In this document: piece after piece, positions 49,167 through 61,200 of the stretch
How the letters are laid out: each line of letters starts with the position of its first letter
How positions within the stretch are numbered: the stretch's first letter is position 1
Assembly (NCBI GenBank): GCA_032358255.1
Contig: JAULBX010012211.1
Span: 40,067 to 104,066 of the forward strand
Origin: Heterotrichella gracilis
Lineage: Eukaryota > Sar > Xanthophyceae > Tribonematales > Xanthonemataceae
Reading direction: 5' to 3'
Length of the DNA stretch: 64,000 bases
Notes under the pieces: generated by a model
The model's input: the letters and a program-made list of their open reading frames with translations, nothing else
Databases searched by the model: none
What the model was told of the DNA's origin: nothing
Made by a program: the position numbers and the translations under genes

Positions 49167-50926
49167 ATGTTTTCCGCTGCCAAGCTTGTGGGCGCCCCTG
49201 GTGCAGCCCCTTGCAATGGCCTGGGAGAAAGCACATCCTATGCTTCGCTGCCTGTTTCGCTCCCCTTCAGACAACCCAGAAGGTATGTGTCATGGTGTAG
49301 GGTCGATGTACGATCGCTGTGCACAGCGATTGGGCAGCTGACGTCCACGTGTGCTGTCCACAGGTTGCACACACCTCGCACAGCAGTAGCCCAACGAGCA
49401 ACCACTGTTCTGTCGAGACCAGCCCTTGCCGTGAGCGCAGTCAGCTCTGGTGCGGCATACGTGGACGACCTGGGGCAGCGAGGGACGGGTGGAGGTGGAC
49501 CGCTGAAAATGGAGAGGGTGGGAGTGCTGCTGCTCAACCTGGGTGGGCCAGAGACTCTGGACGATGTGCAGCCGTTCCTGTACAACCTGTTTGCTGACCC
49601 AGACATCATCCGGTTGCCTGAGGGCCTCAAGTTCCTGCAGCCTGTCCTGGCCTCAGTCATCTCCATGCTGCGGGCCCCAAAGAGTGCAGAGGGGTACAAA
49701 GCCATTGGGGGCGGCTCACCGCTGCGCAAAATCACAGAGGAGCAGGCAGAGGCCCTGTCAACAGCACTGAAGAGGAAGGGGTTGAATGCCGAGGTGTATG
49801 TGGCCATGCGGTACTGGAAGCCCTTCACTGAGGACGCCATTGAGCAGGTGAAGGTGGACCAGATTGGGCGCCTGGTGATCCTGCCACTCTACCCCCAGTT
49901 TTCCATCTCCACCAGCGGCTCCAGCCTGCGGTTGCTTGAGCAGCTGTTCAAGCACGACCCAGACCTCAGAACCCTCAAGCACACAGTCATCCCGTCCTGG
50001 TACTCGCGCCCGGGCTATGTCAAGGCTATGGCGGATCTCATTGGCGAGGAGCTGCTCAAGTTCTCGGGGAACCTCAGGGACGATGTGGAGATCTTCTTCA
50101 GCGCACATGGCGTGCCCAAGTCGTATGTGGAGGAGGCCGGTGACCCGTACAAGGAGGAGATGGAGCAGTGCGTGTCGTTAGTCATGAATGAGCTGCAGAG
50201 GCGGGGCGTGGACAACACCTACACGCTGGCCTACCAAAGCCGCGTGGGGCCAGTGGAGTGGTTGCAGCCCTACACCGACGCAGCCATCAAGTGCGTACTG
50301 GCCCTGCATGTCCTGGCATGGCATCGATCCTATGCATCGCATGTGCGCCATCCCTGAACCCTACATGGGCTTTAGCACTCACCTGCACAGACACAGTGCA
50401 TCTCTCTGTTCGTAAATCATCCCTGTTCATACCAGTTTGTGTACTGACCCTCGCTGTTGAACATCACAGGGACTTGGCTCGCCGCGGCACCAAGAGCATG
50501 CTGGCAGTGCCCGTCAGCTTTGTCAGCGAGCACATCGAGACGCTGGAGGAGATCGATGTGGAGTACCGGGAGCTGGCAGAGGAGTCTGGCATCACGAACT
50601 GGGGCAGGGTACCTGCTCTCAACACCAACCCCACCTTCATCGAGGACCTGGCGGACGCTGTGCTGGAGGCGCTGCCCTACGTGGGGTCCATGGCGGGCAG
50701 CAACCCCGAGGACTCGCTGGTGCCCATGGGCGAGGTGGAGGCGCTGCTGGAGACGTATGACCGGGAGCGGAGGGTGCTGCCGCCGCCCATCCTCATGTGG
50801 CAGTGGGGCTTCACCAAGAGCGCGGAGACGTGGAACGGGCGGCTGGCCATGCTGGCGGTGGTTGTCATTCTGCTGCTGGAGGTCACCACGGGGCAGGGGG
50901 TGCTGGGGAGCCTGCTGGCGCTGTAG
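49167..50926 (+). CDS. FECH: Plastid ferrochelatase with C-terminal LHC-like motif
   Basis: Inserts Fe2+ into protoporphyrin IX to make haem, the last step of the pathway, in the plastid. The N-terminal ~100 residues are Ser/Ala/Arg-rich and fit a transit peptide. The catalytic core starts at [20 protein letters not shown] and has [49 protein letters not shown] (catalytic His), [17 protein letters not shown] and [20 protein letters not shown]. The C-terminus, after a linker, has a chlorophyll-binding-type helix [18 protein letters not shown], as in plant FC2 and cyanobacterial ferrochelatases. Exons: 49167-49282, 49364-50290, 50470-50926. The first intron (81 nt) has GT-AG ends but is also open in frame, so it may be coding; the second is certain because the homology break matches it. 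Stop TAG 50924-50926; candidate TGTAA at 51322. Confidence 0.96.
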
Positions 50927-52170
50927 CTTGGTGCGGGGGGTCAGCCGGGGGCAGTTTGTGGCAGGGTGTGCAACACAGCATGCAGTGGACGGTGGTGGTG
51001 GGAGGTGGCGCTCACTCAGGCTAATTGTGGCTCCTACTGAGTGCCTTGCACGTCAGTTATCGTGCCACGGGTAGTTGACAATCTTATCCTTGCATATTTG
51101 TCGCCAGTAGTTTGCAAAATCAGCGGCAGTCAGATGGTAGCGTGTATCGAGGGCCTTGACTGGTACTGTATAGTAATGGAATTATTTGTGAGTTGGAGTT
51201 GTGGGGCGCACCGCAAGGTTTCATGGCTCCTACTAATTTGTCCTGAGCTAACAGCAGGAATTTATCTCTGCTGTCCCAGTTTTCTCGCCTCGTGTAGTCA
51301 TTTGGGATTTTGACTGGATATTGTAAAAGCTGCTGACTCTGTGGGAAGTAAGGCCAGGCAAATTACAGGTCTTCACGTAACCACTGCAAACCAGACTTTT
51401 CTGCCTTGGTATCTGGAGTGCACTGGGCCCCATCAATGACAGCAGGTGGAGCCTGAGGGTTTCAGCCGCACTGGTATGGGTTATTCCTAGCAGGGACTCC
51501 GTTCTCAGTTTGCTGCCTGTATTGTCGGTTAAAAATGATGCGCGTACCTGTAAACAACTGGACTTTGCGCTTGCACTTTGATGTCAAAGTCGGTCACGTT
51601 TATGGCAAACAAAAAATGCAATTAACCCAGGGGGCCTATCATATATCTTGTGCACAAGTTTATAACGTTGGAAGTTTGCTTTAGATGTTATCTGCTTACT
51701 GTAAAAGCCCTGTGACTTCCGTGAGTGCATGTTATTTGACTGAGACAGGCAGTGCCATGTGTAAAGGGAAACCTCGCAGCAAGGGGCACACCTCACTTGG
51801 CTACTCCTAGGACTGTTTCAATAGCCTGTGTACAAAGACCAACTGTTCAGCTATGACCTGAAAGGTTTTGGTGCAATTATAAGGAACACACTGCGTGTCG
51901 TCAGAAGAAAGCCGGTTGGGCACTTGGCTCTCGACAGGTTAGTAACCTGGGCAGAGAGAGATTGAAAGCACTCCTGTCTCCGCTTGTATTTCTTTGCACC
52001 ACACACGCGTCTCTGCTGTTTTTCTATCAGTATGCGCAGTGTAGCCCTTCAATTTTGCTGTCTCTTCCTGCTAAACTCGACAGGCTCATCTTGATGTCTA
52101 GACAGTCGTGAGCCTCGCATATGCATGCATATCATTTGTCAGCCTGCAAGTTGACGCCAACTCCACCACA
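50927..52170. other. Spacer after ferrochelatase
   Basis: Ferrochelatase 3' UTR (candidate TGTAA at 51322-51326) and the promoter and 5' UTR of the downstream oxygenase gene. No other gene is seen. Confidence 0.5.
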
Positions 52171-54929
52171 ATGACTGGAGATGTGCCCCGTCTCATCACA
52201 CTACAGTATGAGCACCTTGCTGACCGTGATAGAGACTTATCAGCTGAGATTGAGCAGGTAAGGGGTTGGGCAAATTCTATTGACCTAAAGCGTTTTCATA
52301 CGGAATCTGTGGGCAAGACCTTGACGCCACTATGCCTTCAGATATCTGTCAACTGTATCTTCTATCTGCAGGCGTATGGTCCAGAAGGCCTGGGCATCTT
52401 GGCCGTAGCTGGTGTCCCCTCAACCCTTGATCTCAGGCAGCGGCTTCTGCCACTGGCCCAGCAGCTCGCGGTGTGTACCCAAACCCGCTGGCCCGAACAA
52501 CACCCTAGTTAACTCCAGAAATAATGACTTGGTCACGACCAGGCCTTGGTTTTGCACGCCGATTTAAACCAATTGCATATCTGGCCTGGTGTGCACTTCC
52601 AACCCGCATGCCAGGCACCCCACATGGCCATGTGCCCTAACCAATGGATTGCCTTCCCCCGCAGGAGCTTCCTGAGGATGTAAAGCAAGGGCTGGAGGAC
52701 CCAGATAGCCTGTACAACTTTGGCTGGAGCCTGGGCAGGGAGAGCCTGGAGGGTGGGCAGCCAGACAGCAGCAAAGGCTCCTTCTACGCCAACCCACTGT
52801 GTGACGTGCCAACCACGGTGCGGCCAACCTCCTACTCAACAACCCACACTGCACAGCAACCACGCGGTGCAATCATTTCAGGGCACCCACCAACCCAGCT
52901 GCATACCCTGCATACAACACCCTCATCCCACCCTGTGTCAGCTGCTGAACCAGCGTCATGCACTGTTAATAATGATCTAGAACTGTTACTCAATGCATGC
53001 AACCTCTACTTTTGCTGTACTGCTACGATGCACGGGCCTATCCACCCATCGCCCTGTGTGCAGGATGCTGCGCTGATGGCGCAGTACCCCACCTACTGCC
53101 GGCCAAACCTGTGGCCCACCGCCAGCTTGCCCCAGCTAGAGCCTGCTTTCAAGGACCTAGGAAGGACCATGGTTGACGTGGGTCTGCTGCTGACCCACCA
53201 CTGTGACCGCTATGTGAGCAGCAGGTTACGGGAAGTGCAGTGGCATAGCCTGCATGATACCCTGGTCAAGTCGCCGTGCCCCAAGGTGGGTGGGCGCATG
53301 TGGTGGGACATGGAGGTGGTGCATGTGATGCAGGTTCAGATATCGGATGCAAAGTGCGAGGCATTTCCATGTAGCGAGTGTCCCTTGGTCATGCTGCAAC
53401 AATCCAAGTGCAGGGCAGATTCCGCATGGAACCCTGGTCGCATCACCACGTAATTACAATATTTCAAAGTAATATTTTTTACCTAAATTGTTTTTATTTT
53501 AGTTTTTCCAGTGCTTCACTTCTCACAGCATTTCTTGCCAAGTACCCGTGCATTTCATTGCCTCCGATTGCAGGGCCGCCTGCTGTACTACTACCCCCAA
53601 GAACAGGTCTGCCCATCGGATTCCACCTGGTGCGGATGGCACACTGACCACGGATCACTCACAGGTACGGCCACGTGTGGTAGTGCACCATGCCCTCGCC
53701 CATGTGGCATAACCCGGTGCATGGAAGCCGGGTTTCTCTCTTGTGATAGTTATTTTTGTGGACTGTGCACCCTCTGTAATTGGTCTGAAGGGGAAGGGCA
53801 AAGGCACGCAGGGCAGTACGCCGGTGGTAGCTGGGGTCACCTGTCACTGTAACTGTGAGCGACCGTTGTTCAATTGCATACTGGCCTTCCTGGCACTTCC
53901 CACTCCCACCCCCCACCCCCTTACAGGCCTGACCAGCGCCATGTACACCCGTGGGGCCAGGGAGGTGGCCAACCCAGACCCAGCATCAGGCCTGCACGTG
54001 CGCACAAGAAGCGGGGAGGTGGTGCGGGTGACCTTCCCCCCACACCACCTGGCCTTCCAGGTGAGGACATCGTGTTTCAGGCTGAGTGTAGGTTAAGGAT
54101 GATTTGGCTCTTTCGTTTTAGCACACATGGGACAGTGTGATGGAAACTCACCAACTTGAGATTATAATTTACAGTCTGAATCGCAAGCCTAGCTGATCAG
54201 ACTACACAGCCCAACACCATACGTGTGCACTGTCATCCACCTTCTGGATATCTAGATTACATTGTATTAGCTATGCATGATTCATGTCTGCACATGGTGT
54301 TGCAGGTGGGCGAGGCCATGCAGGTGCACTCAGGGGGCCTGCTGCGCGCCACCCCGCACTATGTAGCCGCGGCAGCCACCGGCGCGGCCGGGCTGGCCAC
54401 GGGGCGCAGCACCTTTGCGGTTTTCATGCAGCCCAGGTGAGGATTTGCAAAAATACCTGGTGTGACTGAAGGGCTGGGAATGCCTTTTGTTTGTTTGTTT
54501 GTATTATGGTCCAATGGGCATATCAGCAAGCGAATCCAATTAGTCAATTAGTAACTGGTGTAAAGTGGTGTAAAAGTGTTAGGGTTGGGACCGCTGGTCG
54601 CCGCTGGTGCAGTAATAATTTCTACTGCGTCTGGTTTTTCAGTAAAATTAGTGCAAACAAAAGGCACTCCCAGTCGTCATTAAAGCAGTACTCTTTGCAA
54701 ATTCGTCCATTCAGGGGCAGGCTGCATTCTTCTTCGCTACTTTGAATTTTGACATCTTTGTTTTGCACATTTGAAGCTCCTGACCTCCACCTCTCCTTCG
54801 TCCAGGTGGGACCAGGCCATGGATGCGCCCAAGGGGTGTGACGCAGCGCAGGTGGGGGTGGGCCAGTGGGTGCAGGGGATCACATTTGGGGAGTTCTCGG
54901 AGCGCACAGTCAACGCATACTACGCCTAG
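52171..54929 (+). CDS. 2-oxoglutarate/Fe(II)-dependent oxygenase family protein
   Basis: Isopenicillin-N-synthase-like fold protein, a family of oxidations using Fe(II), O2 and usually 2-oxoglutarate; the substrate is unknown. Eight exons close in frame to 346 residues: 52171-52257, 52372-52470, 52665-52817, 53064-53285, 53574-53664, 53927-54060, 54306-54436, 54806-54929. The N-terminal part has the DIOX_N-like GPEGLGILAVAGVPSTLDLR; the middle has GRLLYYYPQEQ. Metal ligands are seen in GWHTDHGSLTG (HxD) and a distal His in LLRATPHYV; GRSTFAVFMQP supplies the RxS that binds 2-oxoglutarate. It resembles a little-studied plant/algal oxygenase-like group rather than hormone or flavonoid enzymes. 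The ATG at 52171 is the first in frame with a normal start, but a TTTGTCAG acceptor just upstream leaves room for another 5' exon. Confidence 0.92.
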
Positions 54930-55307
54930 GCCTGGCAGTTGCCGGCTCTTACTTCCAGCAGCATTTGCAGCGCCTTGGAAGGGGTCGGGAGGGGCTTAGG
55001 TTACAGAACATGGCCGGAGGCAGCAGACAATGTTCAATAAATTGCAAAGTCTTGAATAAATTGTTGAACGGGACAACTGCCCTGGCGCAACAGGGGCATT
55101 AGCAGAGCACTAATGGACGCCAATCAGTGGACAGCAGCAATAGCCTTTCACGAACCAGTCCCCTCCAAGATCCCATGGGGCATGCCCGCATAATGGATCA
55201 GTTGCCAGCCATCGCCTCCCGCCACATTGACAGGCCAGCTGGCAGGCTACTGCTGGAGCCATTTCTCCACTCTACCCCGCCAACCACAAGTGCCGCCAAC
55301 CGGTCGC
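54930..55307. other. Convergent 3' spacer
   Basis: 3' ends of the oxygenase (+) and the secreted protein (-). AATAAA-like tracts lie near 55035 and 55055 on +. A TTACA (TGTAA on -) at about 55003-55007 may end the minus gene, so the two 3' UTRs could overlap. Confidence 0.45.
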
Positions 55308-56925
55308 CTAGCACGTGAGCTGGCACAGCGGCAGGCGGGTGCTGGAGCGTGAGGATGCGTTGACGATGCATGTGGAGCATGCTGAGCACCCGCGGCTGAT
55401 GGTGCATGCGCTGCCGCCGCTGCCGATGATGTAGCCCTGCACGCACTGGCAGGTCTGGATGTCCTGCAGGTGAGGGCAAGGGGAAGGGTGGGGTCAGTCA
55501 TAGGGGATGGGAGGGGACGGCGGGGCGTTTTCATGTCATGGGTGCACTTTATGGCGGTCATTGTGCGGCGGCGTTGTGCACCACCCAGCAAGGGCAAGCA
55601 AGCGCAGCCACCTATACACCCTCTGCATGGCAACACCACCCCACATGATGCCTTCAGCCATGCAAGCAATCACCAGCCTCCCCTTCCCCATCCCCACACC
55701 CATGCCCCTTACGCGCACGCACCGCTAGGAAATCTGGCTGGCCGGCTGTAGAGGTGACGTCCTCCTGGGTTGCGGCCAAGTCGGCGGGAACAACGCATGC
55801 GTCTGCGGCGTCAGGCAGGAAGCTGGCCAGGCCCACCACACAGGCATCACTGGCGCTGGCACACTGGGAGGAGCAGGTGGCTCTGTGGAGGGAGGGGAGG
55901 AGGGTTGAGTGTGGGTTTGGGGGATGTATAGTACCGGATCAAGTAGCGCAGGCCATGGTGCAATTCATGTTGGCGCAGTGATTGTTGCTTTGATCGCAAT
56001 ACCAAAGTGCGCCTATGGCTCACCCCCGTGGACGCATGGATGAGGTGCACGCACTAGTGACGTGCTGTGTTAGGGTTTAATCGGTGCCTGGTATCGAACA
56101 TGGGTGGTGCAGACAATATAGGAAGGGTCCTATTTTAGTGGACTGGACGGTCGTGCTTTCCATTTTTGTTTCCTTGACCCGATTCACCTGGTCATTGAAA
56201 AGCCTGGGGGCAGCCTGCGTAGCTTGTTGTGCTTTTGGTGTAAGCATATGCTCGTGTCCATACCTGTACAGCGCCAGCAGGGACTGTTGGGCGGGGGAGA
56301 AGGTGCTGGCGGTGGAGTTGTCTGAGCCATCATCAGGGGCGGGGGCAGGGGCGGTGATGACTGGGAGGTCGCCTGGGGAGGGGTGGGCTGTCAGCTATGT
56401 AGTGTGTTTTCATGTGCAGTAGATGATGCATTTCTTGCCAAGCTTTAAAGCTGCACAACCCCACCCCAGGTGCAGTCCTTCATTTTTGTGCACCAATAAC
56501 AAATTTGTTATTGGTGCACAAATATGAAGGACTGCAGATGGGGTGGGGTTGTGCAGCTTTTGGCTGCAACGATTCACCAGCAACAGTCAGCAACGTTGGC
56601 CCATGTGACACACGGTCATGTGAGCTGCGGAATTCTGGTCCAGGAGGACTAGACTAGACTAGACTAGACTAGACTAGACTACGCTGGCTGAGCTTCACAA
56701 CTGGGCAGATATTACAACATGTGACAGGAGTAACTACGACTGGCCTAGTGCACTGTAATACGCGTTCGGAGTGTGACTGTGTGGAGCCCCTGCTGCACCG
56801 CCTCGTGCCCTCGAGGGTTTGCGTACCCTACCTTGAGCCTGCGCCAGGCATGCCCCCATCACCATGAGCAGGAAGGCGCAAGCCCACGACCTGCTGCCCC
56901 CAGATAGTCCCAAGCATCGAGACAT
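55308..56925 (-). CDS. Small secreted cysteine-rich protein, unknown family
   Basis: I do not recognise this protein. Four exons with GT-AG borders close in frame: 56925-56832, 56372-56264, 55882-55723, 55463-55308, giving 172 residues; stop TAG 55308-55310. Residues 1-31 look like a signal peptide: basic start, hydrophobic core WACAFLLMVMGACLA, then AQAQ. The mature part begins with a Pro/Ala/Asp/Ser linker (DLPVITAPAPAPDDG) containing an N-glycosylation site (NST), followed by two Cys clusters. The first has CSSQC and two spaced Cys; the second has CQC, GCSACSTC and a final CQLTC. I count 12 Cys in the mature part, which allows six disulphides. A second NAS sequon is in the last exon. It may be a cell-wall or extracellular protein. 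Its opposite neighbour is the ACT-domain gene. Intron 1 contains a 114-bp palindrome and a microsatellite. Confidence 0.75.
56447..56560. repeat. 57-bp-arm perfect-centre palindrome (hairpin)
   Basis: Arms 56447-56503 and 56504-56560 are complementary at 54 of 57 positions with no spacer (centre AAATTT). The ends read AAAGCTGCACAACCCCACCC and its complement. It lies within intron 1 of the secreted-protein gene. I see no clear target-site duplication, so it may be a foldback MITE, an RNA hairpin, or both. Confidence 0.95.
56646..56681. repeat. GACTA pentanucleotide microsatellite
   Basis: About seven tandem copies of ACTAG/GACTA in intron 1 of the secreted-protein gene. Confidence 0.95.
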
Positions 56926-58283
56926 GGTGTGTTAGTTGACCTTACACACGCTGTGGCTGGTGGCCGTGTGCCTTGGAACTTTCGCGTTTCGCTTTGTCGT
57001 CAAACGGCGCTCTTTTCACCCGGCAATGGTTGACTTAAACACGGTGGGTTCGATATCCAGTGGAGGAAGCGTTGCTACTTCAAGGTATTGCACACAGAGA
57101 TGACCCGATACTCCTTGTATGCTCCAGGTGTCGAAGAAAACATGCGCAGCGTCGAAACTGCAAGGTTTTGTACTCCTTGACATTGGCACCGGCTGATCGG
57201 GGCGGTGACGGTCGGGTCGCGCGGCCTGTCAATGCCGCGCGCCATGTGGACGCCCCGGACGGGATGCTGGCGTGGCGGGGGTACGTGGTACCAGCCACCG
57301 ATTCAGATGTGGCCCACCACCAAACGCCGCGCGGAGGGAGGCTGCGGCCCTGGCCAGGTTCAAACCCATGGGGAGGTTTTGATGCCACGTGCATGCAGGT
57401 GCACATTCAGTTCTGGGCGTGAAACAAGAAGATCTCCTCACTGCCTTTTTCCTCCACATCGGTTTGAAAAGGCGGAGAGGGCGGGGGGTGTACTCACTGT
57501 ATTTCAAGCTTGGATCTTTCGAAAACCATGGTCTTTTCCCTTCCTTTCGAAACCAACACTGTGCACCCAGTAGCCTTTCTTTCACCTATCTACTTATTGG
57601 AACTTCCATTGCAGCCAGATTGCAGCTTTCCTCTGGTCAGCATTGGCCTCTGAAAGGCCCAATGGTCGAAACCCTGAGGGTTTTCTCTAGAGGGTTTCTT
57701 CTGAGAGCCAGAGGCTCTTTTTTGCATTCCGGAACCCTGGTGTTATGCTTTTGCGTCTGGAACTGCGGCCAGAGTTGGTATATATGTGTGCGGGAAAGCC
57801 TGCTGGCAACACAAGCAGCAGACACGATGTGTGCCGCGCTTATATGGCAGTGCATGCATCGCGAACACCTTGCTAGTAGTTGATACCTGAGAGCCCTCAT
57901 CTGGCCAACACATATCATGCGAGTGTCCTGATAGGTTGCACTTTTGCTGCTGTTGGCTTACAAGTGCCCTGATACCACACACCTTGTGGGTACCGCGTCA
58001 AGTGTTGCGAAGCCCGCTGTTGTGATACCGGAAGCAAGAAGGTGAGTAGGATGGTTGCCAAGACCTTCTTGTGGATATGAAGGAAGTGTCTAGGAAACGC
58101 GCACACTAAGGCTGGTGTACTGAATGCCAGCTGAGGCGGTGTCTCGTGCCCGCTTATCGCTTTCTTATACTGCAGCCTGGCAATCTGCTTGTTGCCACAC
58201 CACAATATGCATGCATTGCATGCAATGCATGTAATCTTTTGAAACCAAGCTGGTGCTGGTGTGTACTGTCATAGGGACCAGCG
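56926..58283. promoter_or_regulatory. Divergent promoter region, secreted protein / ACT protein
   Basis: This 1.36-kb spacer lies between two divergent start codons. Open frames of 120 and 164 codons on + (57060-57422, 57389-57883) have no recognisable domain. A palindromic ATGCATTGCATGCAATGCAT lies at about 58208-58230, some 55-75 bp upstream of the ACT gene start. A small hairpin, GAGAGCCAGAGGCTCTTTTTT, lies at about 57701. Confidence 0.45.
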
Positions 58284-61200
58284 ATGCACTGCACCACGTG
58301 TGCCAGGTCTTCGACAGCATGCCCTTTACCCGCAACAAGGGTTCCTGCTCTGCGGATTGGATCGGTGCGCTTGGTGACGCACTCCAGGCCACCCGTGTCC
58401 TTGAGGGGTGCCAGCAGGGTTAGGAAGCAGACCCGGGCAGCGGCATCCTCGGACCCAGGTGGGTGTGCTTCTACCTGTTGAGATATATAATCGCTAGTAG
58501 GAGCTGGTGGTGTAGGTGTAGGCGTAGGTGTCGGTGTAGCTGATGGCCAAGTGGCAGAGCACTTGTGGGGCCAACATATCGTAACGTGCAGTAGTTGTCA
58601 ACTGTATGCCGTCTGAATGCGCATATAACTTGCCACAGTGTGACCTTGGTTTGTCTTGCTGGTTGGTGGGTCTGGTTCTCAACCCAGGCAAGTGCCACAG
58701 GTTGGGCAACCAGCAGGCTCGGAAGCAGGTAGGTGGGTGTTCCAAAGTGAGTTGGGTGTGTGTTCCAAGTCATTGCCAACAAGCTGACGTACTTGGCAAG
58801 TGCATCACTACATCAGCAGCAGTGTGGCCCCCGGTAGGTCCCATATGTGCACACAACTGTGGCCCTTTTTGGCTTCAAGCGCGCCCCAGTGTCAAGGGTA
58901 GCTCCGTCCTAGCGTGTTGGCCATGGCACTTGGCAAAGCGCAGCGTTTTGTCCCCACCCACCCACCCATTGCTTTGGTGCACCCCGGCGTGAAGTGCAAA
59001 CATACCTGTTGGGCTATTACACCAAGAGCACGAGTCACTTTCGCGGTCACTTTGTGCTGCCACGTGGGTGCCGTGGTTGTAAAATTGGTGCAGCTGATAA
59101 GCCCTGGCGCACCCTTTTGCATTTCATCAATTAAGTTCAATTTAATGTGACTGTCAAATGAATCTTGTAAATCTTGTAATATTTAGGTATTCAAATTAAA
59201 CCCAATATTGGACCCCGTTCGCCTCTTGTGCAGGGGAGGAAGCCCCGCGCTCCTCTGATTCCGCCTCCCCCGAGCCCGAGGGTGAGAACCGCATGCCTGG
59301 GGACGTGGCTGTGGACAACGAACGCCACCCTGGCTCCACAGTCCTGGAGCTGCTGGTCAAGGACGACCCAGGTTCGGACAAGGAGATTAAAAGGGGGATT
59401 TGCCTGAGATTTATTGTTGGTCTTGCAGGTTCCTTGCGGGCCCCGCAAGCCTGTTTCAAGTGAAAGCCGGGGGTGGCTGCCCTGGGTGCACAAGGGTGCT
59501 TATTTGCTGGGGACGGTGATTTGCCCAACCTTGTATTGGGCCGAACACATTCTTGCTCACGGAGCACTGAATTCCCATTTTTTTAGGAATTCATGCAAGG
59601 TTTTGCAGTGCTTGCAGGCCTGCTGCATGTGATCACCCTGGGTGCTAAACGATCTGCTGCTGTGTGTGCCAGGGGTGTGGACGTGCCCTCAGCCCTAAAC
59701 ACTGTCACGAAAACTTGATGTATCACACTTATTCCACATCAAATGCAATGCGTAGATCCCCTTAATGAGCCAAAACAATGTCAAGTCGGCCCCTCTCCCG
59801 CAGGCCTGTTCTGGGTGATCGCCCGGGTCTTGAACGGCCTGCTGCTGCGTGTGCAGAGGGCTGATGTGGCATCAACTCCTGATGGCTTGGCGCACAACAC
59901 TTTCTGGCTCACGGACATGCAGGGAAGGAAGCTGAGCCCACAGGTTGTAGGGTTTGCGGTTTTGCTTTGTCAGGGTCTGAACTCTGCAACTATCCCTTCT
60001 GGCTCACGGTGCGGTGCAGGGTTTACGGATTCCAGGGTTTAGGGCGGAAGGGTATTCAACTGCACACCCCAGTGAAGCGCGTGGGTGGCTGCGTCGCTTA
60101 TTGCTCCTCTGTGGCGCGGGTGCTTATGCAGACCTGCTGCTTGAACGGCAACTCTACCCGTAAACCTATGGGAAGGGTGTATCCCCACGTTCTAGACAAA
60201 TGTATCAATCCCCTTAACCGGATCCAGGCCTCTGGAGCTGCTCTTTGAGCGCGTGGGCGTCGTCATCACATACTACTCACCAGTGAGTGGGTGCTGGAGC
60301 TGACCCGCCATCCTACCTCACACCCTTACCAACACCCTAGGTAAAACCCTGATGCAACTCTCAATCCATACCCAATTATTCCACAGGTCTCTGAGCTGCT
60401 CATTGGGTGCGCGGGCAAGCTTCATCATGTACTGCTCCCCAGTGAAACGAGTGCTGGAGCTGCCCCGCTCCCCTTCCTCAAAACCCTAACCAAAACCCTG
60501 ATGCATTTTCCAATCATCACCCAATATTCAACCCCCTCTTCCCCTTCAGGCTTGCGAGCTGCTCATTGAGCGCGTGGGTGACATGATTGGCTGTCTGGGC
60601 CCTGCCAGCACCCAGCGCTTCGCACACACCACCGTTGAGGGCGGGGCGAGGAGGAGGGTGCAGCACCGCATGCGTCACTCTTACGCGATGACCCCAGTGC
60701 TGGCGGGTAAGTTGGATGATTGAGGAAAGCTGTAGCGTACGGCGTGTAAACCATTTCGTTTTTTACTGCTTGGCGCTGCCACGAGTGTGTGTGTTCTTGA
60801 TGTTTGTGTACCTACAAGCAGCTGGCGTTTGCTCTTCATATCTCCATGAAATTTTGAGTATAGTTTGCTTGGTTAAATAAAATCATCTACTAAGGTCTGC
60901 TTTTATGGTAGCACATAGTAGTCGAGAGCCACTGAACTGAACTGCGTTTGAGACTCAGTACTCAGTATAGCCCTTCCTTGTGCACAGGACTATCAGTGGC
61001 GCAGCAGCCAGCTTCCGGAACATGGGTAACCCCAACTACCTATTCCACGGTGGCTTTGGCTTGCCCCCTGCCAGCTTTCAGCTATACGTTGAGCGTGGCA
61101 AGGCAAATTGGCAGAAATATGCTGCCATGGACCCCGAAGAGCGAAAGGCAACATTGCGGGGCTGTAGTTGGTTGGATGAGGAAGACGTTGAAGAAATGTA

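Noticed and set aside
57280-57370. Possible tRNA (B-box-like GGTTCAAACCC near 57357)
   Set aside because: The T-arm does not pair (only 3 of 5 base pairs) and no D-arm or acceptor stem is found at the right distance.
57389-57883. 164-codon plus-strand open frame in the divergent promoter
   Set aside because: No recognisable motif, mixed composition and no splice or homology support; could be chance or part of a 5' leader.
61008-61010. Acceptor at 60987 (TGCACAG) for ACT-gene exon 5
   Set aside because: It would add 20 nt and break the frame into the conserved downstream exon; the GCAGCAG acceptor at 61007 closes the frame exactly.
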